DNA of 64,000 nt from JALZKA01 sp963725035 (GTDB lineage: Bacteria > Actinomycetota > Thermoleophilia > Solirubrobacterales > 70-9). A program made the translations under genes and the position numbers. This document shows, in pieces, positions 58,254 to 64,000 of this stretch (positions are counted from its first letter, which is position 1; every line of letters begins with the position of its first letter). The stretch is from positions 1 to 64,000 of the forward strand of contig CAVRWX010000017.1 in the NCBI GenBank assembly GCA_963725035.1, read 5' to 3'. The notes beneath the pieces are model-generated. The model did no database searches and was not told where the DNA came from. It was given only the letters and a program-made list of their open reading frames with translations.

Positions 58254-59312
58254 ATGCCCGTCGTCTGGAGCGATAGCCACCGGCTGCACGAGCCGGGCGG
58301 CGAGGTCTACGTTGGCGTCCGCACGCCCGGCACCGAGCTTCCCGATCGCGCCGAACGGATCCGCGCGGAGCTCGAGGCATCCGGAACCCGCATCACGCCG
58401 GCGGCCGACCATCCGGACGCCGAGGCGCTCGCGCTGCATGACCCCGCGATGGTCGAGTACCTCCGCACCGCATGGGATGACTGGCAGGCGAGCGGGCTTG
58501 CCGAGAACCCGGGCCAGGACCGGGTGGTGCCCTATCTCTTCCCCCACCCCGGCCTGGTCGGCGGGCATCGCTTCGAGCCGGCGACCCACATGGCCGCCCG
58601 CGCTGGGACCTTCTGCTTCGACACGATGACCCTGATCGGCCCCGGGACCTGGAAGGCGGCGCGGGCCGCCGTTGACGTCGCGCTGACAGCAGCCGACCTC
58701 GTCATCGCGGGCGAGCGGGCCGCATACGCGCTGTGTCGCCCGCCGGGCCATCACGTGACGCGCAACGCGTTCGGCGGCTCGTGTTACCTGAACAACGCCG
58801 CGGAGGCGGCGGCCCGCCTGCGCTATGCGTTGGGAGAACCGGTCGCGCTCATCGACATCGACGCCCATCACGGCAACGGCGCCCAGTCGATCTTCTGGGA
58901 GGACGGCTCCGTCTTGTCTGGCTCGGTCCACGTGGATCCCGCGGCCGGGTGGTTTCCGCACTTCCTCGGGTTCGCCGGCGAGACCGGAGACGGAGAGGGC
59001 GTTGGGGCGAACCTGAACGTGCCCCTGGACCCCGGCGCGGGCGATCACGCGTGGGTGGGCGCCATCGAGACTCTCGTTTCGTGGGTGACCGACCGGGGGT
59101 GCCGGGCGCTGGTGGTCGCGCTGGGGGTTGACGCCGCCGGCGCGGATCCCGAGGCACCATTGGCGGTGACCGCCGGCGGCTTCTTCGCGGCCGGCCGCAT
59201 GCTCGCCGTGACGCACGTCCCGACCGTCTTCGTCCAGGAGGGTGGCTACGTCCTGGACCAGGTGGGAACTCTGGTCGCCGAGGCCCTGACGGGCTTCGAA
59301 TCGGCGGCCTAG
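58254..59312 (+). CDS. Histone deacetylase-fold amidohydrolase (acetylpolyamine amidohydrolase-like)
   Basis: A 352-residue zinc deacetylase that removes acetyl groups from amines such as acetylpolyamines. CRPPGHHVTRNAFGGSCYLNN gives the tandem catalytic histidines (about residue 162), DIDAHHGNGAQ the zinc Asp/His, GVDAAGADPEAPL the second zinc Asp and QEGGYVLD the late Gly-Gly-Tyr. These match APAH/AcuC proteins. ATG at 58242 is an alternative start (MGVSMPVVW), with a TATCGA hexamer 7 nt upstream. Divergent from kdd. Confidence 0.88.
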   Translation: MPVVWSDSHRLHEPGGEVYVGVRTPGTELPDRAERIRAELEASGTRITPAADHPDAEALALHDPAMVEYLRTAWDDWQASGLAENPGQDRVVPYLFPHPGLVGGHRFEPATHMAARAGTFCFDTMTLIGPGTWKAARAAVDVALTAADLVIAGERAAYALCRPPGHHVTRNAFGGSCYLNNAAEAAARLRYALGEPVALIDIDAHHGNGAQSIFWEDGSVLSGSVHVDPAAGWFPHFLGFAGETGDGEGVGANLNVPLDPGAGDHAWVGAIETLVSWVTDRGCRALVVALGVDAAGADPEAPLAVTAGGFFAAGRMLAVTHVPTVFVQEGGYVLDQVGTLVAEALTGFESAA

Positions 59313-59315
59313 AAT
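59310..59315 (+). promoter_or_regulatory. -10 hexamer TAGAAT for leaderless protease mRNA
   Basis: TAGAATGG overlaps the end of the deacetylase gene; exactly 6 nt separate the hexamer from the GTG at 59322. Same sequence as before the P450 gene at 27354. Confidence 0.55.
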
Positions 59316-59321
59316 GGCTCC

Positions 59322-60290
59322 GTGGCGGTCAGAGCGCACTGCCGGGTGGGACTAGCGGCGACGGCTGCATCGGCCGTGGCGACGGCCACGCTGATGGCAT
59401 TAGCGGCGGCGGCTCTTGCGTCGCCCGCATCGCACGACCGGGATCTGAGCTCAGGAAACGCAGGCAGCGGGGCGGCTCGCTATTGGACACGTGAGCGCAT
59501 GCGCGAAGCCGAGCCACGAAAACTTCGCCGGGCCGGGGCCTCCACCCCGAGGGTCGCAGCGCCCCAGCCCGCTGGAGCGCCGGGCTCGATCCCGCCAAGT
59601 GAACCTCGACCCTCCACCATGCGGCTCGGCGAGGACTACGGGACCTTCCAGGTCGAGGATCCGAAGGCGCGCCCGGCTCGAATGACCGGGAAGGTCTTCG
59701 CGCGTGATGAGAGCGGGAACTACTCCTGCTCGGCGACGGTGGTGAACTCGTCCACGGAGAAGGTCATCTTCACCGCTGCCCACTGCGTCCGCACCAAGCG
59801 CTGGGGCTGGGCGGAGAAGTTCACCTTCATCCCCGCGTACAACAGAGGCAACAAGCCATTCGGCAAATGGGAGTGGGAGTCGCTCTATGTGCCCGCCGGC
59901 TGGTCCAGCCTCAAGTACGACTACGCGGCCGTCTCGCTCCAGCGCAGGAACGGCAAGAAGATCGAGGACAAGGTGGGTGGCGCGGGGCTTGTATGGAACT
60001 ACAACCTCGACTCCGAGTACCTGGCGTTCGGGTACCCCTCCAACTACTTCAATGGCCAGCGGATGATGGGCTGCTTCTCGGACCTCAAAGACGTGGATGG
60101 CAATAACGATCCGGCACCAATTGGAATCAAGTGCCGGATGGCCAGCGGCGCAAGCGGGGGTGGATGGCTCAGGAACAACCACCTGGCCTCGGTTGCGAGC
60201 TACGGGTACGACAACGACCCGAACACGCTCTACGGGCCTTACTTCACAGAACGCGCGAAGAAGTTCCTCGACTGGGTCGAGCGCCATTGA
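59322..60290 (+). CDS. Secreted trypsin-like serine endopeptidase
   Basis: A 322-residue exported protease. GTG start; signal peptide AATAASAVATATLMALAAAALASPAS. After a Pro/Arg-rich propeptide (about residues 35-95) the chymotrypsin-fold domain shows FTAAHCV (His, about residue 150), KYDYAAV (Asp) and ASGASGGGW (nucleophile Ser; GxSGG). Two or three cysteines could form disulfides. The Asp-His-Ser triad is complete, so it should be active once matured. Confidence 0.88.
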   Translation: MAVRAHCRVGLAATAASAVATATLMALAAAALASPASHDRDLSSGNAGSGAARYWTRERMREAEPRKLRRAGASTPRVAAPQPAGAPGSIPPSEPRPSTMRLGEDYGTFQVEDPKARPARMTGKVFARDESGNYSCSATVVNSSTEKVIFTAAHCVRTKRWGWAEKFTFIPAYNRGNKPFGKWEWESLYVPAGWSSLKYDYAAVSLQRRNGKKIEDKVGGAGLVWNYNLDSEYLAFGYPSNYFNGQRMMGCFSDLKDVDGNNDPAPIGIKCRMASGASGGGWLRNNHLASVASYGYDNDPNTLYGPYFTERAKKFLDWVERH

Positions 60291-60293
60291 CGC

Positions 60294-60299
60294 GATAAT
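60294..60299 (+). promoter_or_regulatory. -10 hexamer GATAAT for leaderless hydrolase mRNA
   Basis: GATAAT, then CGGCGG (6 nt), then the ATG of the metallohydrolase gene. Only 15 nt separate the protease stop and this ATG. Confidence 0.45.
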
Positions 60300-60305
60300 C
60301 GGCGG

Positions 60306-61166
60306 ATGGAAGTCCTCGAGCCGAGCGACGGCATCCTCGCTTTCTATGACGGGCGCCATGAGGGCGCGACCCTCGACGGAGCAGATTGGGTGGAGTACGA
60401 CCTCGTCCTGGGACTTGCGAGCTACGCGATCGTCGAGGGCGACTCCGCACTCGTCTATGACACCCACACGTCCCCCGACCGCGGCGAGTTCGTTCGCGCC
60501 GAGCTCGCGCGACGGGGCGTCAGCGACTTCGAGGTCGTGCTGAGCCACTGGCACCTCGACCACATCGCGGGCGCTGGCGCCTTTGCGGATTGCGAGGTCA
60601 TCGCGACCGAGCGGACAGCCGAGCACCTGACGGCAAACCGGGAGGCGATCGAGAGCGGCCGCCTCAGCGGGCCGCCGCCGATCGATTCGGTCGTGACGCC
60701 GACGCACACGTTCAGCGAGCAGCTCTCGCTCACGATCGGCTCGCGCGAGGTGGAACTCATTCACTTCAACATCCACTCCGACGACGCGGCCGTCCTGTGG
60801 CTGCCGGGCGAGCGGATCCTCTTCGCCGGTGACACGCTGGAGGACACCGTCACCTACGTGGACGAGCCCGAGTCCTTCGATACCCATCTCGCAGAGCTCG
60901 ATCGGCTCGCCGAACTCGGACCCGAGCAGATCCTCCCGGCACACGGCGATCCGGACGTGATCGCGAACGGGGGCTACCCGCGCGGGTTCATCGGGGCAAC
61001 GCAGGCGTACATCCGCCGCCTGGTCGAGAGCCGCAACGACGAGAGTCTGCGCGATCTTCCGCTGCGCGAGTTCGTCGCGGAGCAGCTCGCCGAAGGGACG
61101 CTCGTCTTCCACGCGCCCTACGAGACGGTCCACCGCGACAACGTGGCCAAGGTGGCAGCCGCGTGA
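60306..61166 (+). CDS. Metallo-beta-lactamase-fold hydrolase
   Basis: A 286-residue cytosolic zinc hydrolase. HWHLDHIAGAG (about residue 81) is the HxHxDH metal site; HFNIHSDDAAV and LFAGDTLED (bridging Asp) follow, and LPAHGDPD supplies the last His. The C-terminal helical region (YIRRLVESRNDESLRDLPLREF) suggests the SNM1/glyoxalase-II-like or hydroxyacyl-hydrolase branch rather than antibiotic resistance. Overlaps the next gene by 4 bp. Confidence 0.88.
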   Translation: MEVLEPSDGILAFYDGRHEGATLDGADWVEYDLVLGLASYAIVEGDSALVYDTHTSPDRGEFVRAELARRGVSDFEVVLSHWHLDHIAGAGAFADCEVIATERTAEHLTANREAIESGRLSGPPPIDSVVTPTHTFSEQLSLTIGSREVELIHFNIHSDDAAVLWLPGERILFAGDTLEDTVTYVDEPESFDTHLAELDRLAELGPEQILPAHGDPDVIANGGYPRGFIGATQAYIRRLVESRNDESLRDLPLREFVAEQLAEGTLVFHAPYETVHRDNVAKVAAA

Positions 61167-61900
61167 AGCCGGTCAGGATCGGCTGCTCGGGCTGGGTCTA
61201 CAAGGACTGGCGCGGCGCGTTCTATCCCGAGAAGCTGCCCCAGCGCCTCTGGCTCGAGCACTACTCGTCCGTCTACGACACGGTCGAGATCAACAACACC
61301 TTCTACCGCCTCCCCACCGAGGCGGCCGTCAAGGGCTGGGCCGAACAAACGCCGGACGGCTTCGAGTTCGCGGTCAAGGGCGGCCGGTACACGACCCACA
61401 TCAAGCGTCTTCTCAGCTTCGACAAGTACTCGACGCGGTTCTTCAAGGCGCTGGAGCCGCTTGAGAAGACGGGCAAGCTCGCGGTCGTCCTCTGGCAGTT
61501 GCCGCCGAACTTCAAGCAGGACCTCGAGCGACTCGAGACGGCCCTCGACGTCCTGGACAACCGGCCCGCGCGCCACTGCTTCGAGTTCCGCAACGAGACG
61601 TGGTTTGCGAAGGACACCTACGACCTCCTACGCGCGCACGACGCGGCGCTGGTGACCGGCGACGATCCGCGCTTTCCGTTCGTGACGCGCGAGGTGACGG
61701 CCTCGTGGGCGTACATCCGCTTCCACCGCGGCGCACATGGCATCCGCGGCGAGTACACGCCGGGCGAGATCGACACCTGGCGCCGGCGCATCGCCGCCTG
61801 GCGGCGGAAGACGGACGTCTACGGCTACTTCAACAACGACTTCGAAGGCTTCGCTCCCGACAACGCGCGTCAGCTCGCGTCTTCGTTTCGCCGGGTTTAA
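61163..61900 (+). CDS. DUF72 (YecE-like) family protein
   Basis: A 245-residue TIM-barrel-like DUF72 protein. IGCSGWVYKDWRGAFYPE at the start, VEINNTFYRLP, FAVKGGRYTTH and the C-terminal YGYFNNDFEGFAPDNA are the hallmark blocks. Biochemical function of the family is unknown. GTG start overlaps the hydrolase stop by 4 bp. Confidence 0.9.
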   Translation: MKPVRIGCSGWVYKDWRGAFYPEKLPQRLWLEHYSSVYDTVEINNTFYRLPTEAAVKGWAEQTPDGFEFAVKGGRYTTHIKRLLSFDKYSTRFFKALEPLEKTGKLAVVLWQLPPNFKQDLERLETALDVLDNRPARHCFEFRNETWFAKDTYDLLRAHDAALVTGDDPRFPFVTREVTASWAYIRFHRGAHGIRGEYTPGEIDTWRRRIAAWRRKTDVYGYFNNDFEGFAPDNARQLASSFRRV

Positions 61901-61936
61901 GATGCGTCGGCCAACGACGGCAATGACGGCTCGGGT

Positions 61937-62362
61937 TCAAACGAACCCGAGCTGCCGCATCATGCCGGCGTCGTCGCGGTTCGCCCAGTGCTCGGCGACC
62001 TTCCCGTCCTCCACGCGGAAGATGTGGGTCTGGCCCATCGAGATGCGGCGCCCCGTTGCGGGCCGGCCCATGAACTCGCGAGCGTGGGTGGCGTGCAAGG
62101 TGACGCGGAGGGCGACGCGGTCGCCATCTCCGAAGACGTCTTCGACGACGTACTCCATGTCGTCGAATGCCCCGTGGAGCCAGCGCACGGTGTTCTTGGC
62201 GGCCTCCGGACCGGTCGGGGAGCCCTCGGGCGCCTCGTGGTCGACGAAGCCGGCGGCGATCAGCTCGTCCGCCAGCTCCAGGCGTGCGCCTCCGAACAGC
62301 TCCTGGTTCAGCCTCACGCACAGCTCGGTGTTGGGCGTCGATATTGCGGTTGTGGTGGTCAC
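61937..62362 (-). CDS. SnoaL-like polyketide-cyclase/NTF2-fold protein
   Basis: A 141-residue cone-shaped alpha+beta protein. GTG start behind GGAGAG. ELADELIAAGFVDHEAPEG carries the H/D residues of ester cyclases, and the later AREFMGRPATGRRISMGQTHIFRVEDGKVAEHW is the SnoaL signature. Such proteins cyclise, hydrolyse or isomerise small ligands. It diverges from a TetR gene and is probably its target. Confidence 0.85.
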   Translation of the reverse strand: MTTTTAISTPNTELCVRLNQELFGGARLELADELIAAGFVDHEAPEGSPTGPEAAKNTVRWLHGAFDDMEYVVEDVFGDGDRVALRVTLHATHAREFMGRPATGRRISMGQTHIFRVEDGKVAEHWANRDDAGMMRQLGFV

Positions 62363-62427
62363 GATGCTCTCCTTCAGTTCGATATAGTTTAACTCAACGA
62401 ATATAGCGTAGCATAGATCAAAGCGAC
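62363..62427. promoter_or_regulatory. AT-rich divergent promoter between snoaL-like and tetR genes
   Basis: A 65-bp gap, strikingly AT-rich for this DNA, with GATATAG and AATATAG direct repeats and TTTAACT near 62387. No clear palindrome. Probable operator region of the adjacent TetR protein. Confidence 0.4.
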
Positions 62428-63061
62428 ATGTCTCCCGAAACGACAAAGAGACTCACGCCCCTACGACTCCCCGCGCCGCCGCGAGCAAGCGCAGGAGACG
62501 CGGACGCGTATCGCCGAAGCCGCCCGGCGCCTCTTCCTCGAGCGCGGTTGGCAGGGCACTCGCCTTCGCGACGTTGCGGCCGAGGCCGGCGTCGCCGAGC
62601 CGACCGTGTACGCCACCTACGGCAGCAAGGCCGGTCTCGCACTGGCGCTGGTCGACGCCGTCGACCTCTCAGCGGATGCCACGCAGGCGATGGAAGAGCT
62701 GAAGGGGGCCGGCGGTGACCGGTCCGGGGAGTTGGCGGCCCTGGTGGCGTTCGAGAGGCGCCTCTTCGAACGGGCCGGAGACGTCATCGCCCTCATCGCG
62801 GACGCAAGGCGCTTCGAGCCCGCCCTTCAAGAGGCTTATGACGAGGGCCGGGCCCGGGGCGACCGGGTTCGCCGTCGTGTCCTCGAGGGCTGGCCGTCCG
62901 ATGCGTTCCGCGACGGCGTGAGCGCGCAGGTGGCGGCTGACACGTTCGCGGCCCTCTGCAACGTCGACGTCTATCGCCTGCTCCGCGACGAGCGAGGCTG
63001 GTCGGCGGACGAGATCGAGAGCTGGTGGCACAGCTCACTCGTGCGATTGATCGTCAGCTGA
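62428..63061 (+). CDS. TetR-family transcriptional regulator (one frameshift near its start)
   Basis: About 210 residues. ATG at 62428 reads MSPETTKRLTP; one extra C in the CCCC at 62460-62463 throws it out of frame. Removing it joins YDSPRRREQAQETRTRIAEA and the HTH AARRLFLERGWQGTRLRDVAAEAGVAEPTVYATYGSK, in frame to the TGA at 63061. A start at the internal GTG (62606) would lose the DNA-binding domain and is rejected. Probably controls the divergent SnoaL-like gene. Confidence 0.78.
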
Positions 63062-63065
63062 GCCT

Positions 63066-64000
63066 CTACCCCCGGGGGCGCACCTCGTACAAGGTGCGGG
63101 TTCCGGACTCCAGCTCTTCGCGGCGAACGACGTCAAAGCGCCTTGCGAGCTCCGCTTCGAACACCTCCGGCCGGTAGTCGGGATGCGCGTCGTCCTTCTT
63201 CCGGCTCAGGAGGCGCTGGACCATGGCGTCCTCGCGGTCGGCGAACTCGACGACGAGCACGCCGCCGAGGCTCCCCAGCCAATCGACGACCTCGGCCAGT
63301 GGGACGTTCGCGGCAATCGAGAGATGGTGGATGAGCGCCAGGCAAAGGACCAGGTCCGGCCGGCCGCGATCCTCGAGCCGGGTGCGCTCGACGCCGCGCC
63401 AGCCGCGGGCGGGCGACGGGTCGGCGAGGTCCATGACCAGGGGCATGATCCGATCGTCGCCGTCCGAGTGCAGGCTCCTGAAGAGAGCGTCGACGCTGGC
63501 GTGGTCGCCGTCAACGGCGACGACGTACGCGCCCTGCTCGGCGGCGATGCGCGAGTAGCGCCCGTCGTTGCAGCCCAGGTCCCACGCCAACCGGGGCTGA
63601 TGCGACGCGCAGGCTTCCCGGACGAATCGGTCCTTGCGGTCGAGCTCGCCGGCCTCGTAGTGTGCGCGCTCGCCGTAGCCGGACCAGGCGGTCTCGGACC
63701 CTCCCCAGTCGAGCTTTCGCACCAGCTTTTCGAGTCGCGCCGCATTGGCTTCGATCAGCTCCTTGCGAAAGCCCGCCCGCTTGAGCTCTGAGCGTGTGTC
63801 GCGATCTCCCTCGCGGCGCTCGAGCCGTGCGTGGAGCGCGACGTGAGTCAGGACGCCGCGGCGAAAGAGGCGACGGCCGCGGAGGACCGCGCGGGCCTCA
63901 GCCGGCTCGATCCCCTCCAGCGAGCCGCGAAGCCAAGGTTGGAACGGCAGCCCGGCGTAGGCCTGGAGCATGAGCGGATAGAGGAACAGGCTGCAGAACT
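63066..64000 (-). CDS. Class I SAM-dependent methyltransferase, 5' truncated by window end
   Basis: At least 311 residues. LAWDLGCNDGRYSRIAA (motif I), VAVDGDHASV and LVLCLALIHHL (motif II region) are clear. The internal ATG at 63971 is not the start: coding continues upstream as FCSLFLYPL to the window edge, matching family members where that segment precedes MLQAYAGLPFQPWLRGSLEG. The family resembles nodulation-type and small-molecule methyltransferases. Convergent with tetR, 4 bp apart. Confidence 0.82.
   Translation of the reverse strand, partial: FCSLFLYPLMLQAYAGLPFQPWLRGSLEGIEPAEARAVLRGRRLFRRGVLTHVALHARLERREGDRDTRSELKRAGFRKELIEANAARLEKLVRKLDWGGSETAWSGYGERAHYEAGELDRKDRFVREACASHQPRLAWDLGCNDGRYSRIAAEQGAYVVAVDGDHASVDALFRSLHSDGDDRIMPLVMDLADPSPARGWRGVERTRLEDRGRPDLVLCLALIHHLSIAANVPLAEVVDWLGSLGGVLVVEFADREDAMVQRLLSRKKDDAHPDYRPEVFEAELARRFDVVRREELESGTRTLYEVRPRG

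Noticed and set aside
62606..63061. Short TetR-like gene starting at the GTG at 62606
   Set aside because: It would lack the DNA-binding helix-turn-helix, which is encoded immediately upstream and joins after correcting one base.
63066..63971. Complete methyltransferase starting at the ATG at 63971
   Set aside because: The frame stays open and protein-like (FCSLFLYPL) up to the window edge, so the gene is truncated there.

Overview
The window is a 64 kb piece of a high-GC actinobacterial chromosome. Gene content and style (hut operon, several P450s, a long PhaC-like/acyl-CoA-synthetase fusion, many secreted proteins of unknown function, frequent GTG/TTG starts and 4-bp ATGA/GTGA overlaps) suggest a soil member of the Thermoleophilia/Solirubrobacterales. 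That placement is an inference, since no rRNA or tRNA gene is present. No prophage, insertion sequence, integrase or CRISPR array was seen. Genes are packed tightly, with no gene-free stretch over about 300 bases.

Layout. 1-5.0 kb: a secreted M14 carboxypeptidase with C-terminal RTX-like repeats, an M28 peptidase and a DHA2-type drug exporter, all interrupted by frameshifts. The exporter diverges from a TetR regulator (5.2-5.8 kb) across three operator-like palindromes. 5.8-11.1 kb: a leftward set of a methyltransferase, a benzoylformate-decarboxylase-like ThDP enzyme and a FAD/[4Fe-4S] D-2-hydroxyacid dehydrogenase. 11.2-17.0 kb: a rightward acyl-CoA operon (CoA-transferase, hydrolase/AMP-ligase fusion, enoyl-CoA hydratase, methyltransferase). 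17.0-20.1 kb: a Ser/Thr kinase with TPR-like tail, a small Ala-rich protein and a secreted duplicated-domain protein. 20.1-26.4 kb: a five-gene histidine degradation operon hutH-hutU-def-hutF-hutI with every junction overlapping by 4 bp. A peptide-deformylase homologue sits where N-formylglutamate deformylase (HutG) would be expected. 26.4-34.1 kb: an oxidative catabolic set (SDR, P450, coiled-coil protein, flavin monooxygenase, SDR, alpha/beta hydrolase, beta-lactamase-fold esterase). 34-41.3 kb: small secreted proteins, a penicillin-binding transpeptidase, a second MFS exporter, MarR and Lon. 41.3-47.8 kb: lipoprotein, two P450s, a possible TIM-barrel protein, a membrane metallophosphoesterase and a secreted protein. 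47.8-58.1 kb: a leftward gene train kdd - hotdog thioesterase - kce - tetR - LD-carboxypeptidase - peptide ABC transporter (SBP, two permeases, fused double ATPase) - P1 aminopeptidase. 58.2-64 kb: an acetylpolyamine-amidohydrolase-like deacetylase, trypsin-like protease, metallo-beta-lactamase-fold hydrolase, DUF72 protein, SnoaL/TetR divergent pair and a partial methyltransferase running off the end.

The most promising lead is the deformylase inside the hut operon. HutF makes N-formyl-L-glutamate, no HutG is present, and the deformylase keeps all three catalytic motifs, so it may be a recruited N-formylglutamate deformylase. A second lead is the long co-directional block that joins a fragment of the lysine-fermentation pathway (Kdd, Kce) to a peptide uptake and processing module.

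Caution: about a dozen genes, including lon, carry single-base frameshifts while the coding signal continues unbroken in another frame. This looks like assembly or sequencing indels rather than gene decay, so some boundaries and one apparent fusion (PBP-MFS) should be treated as provisional.
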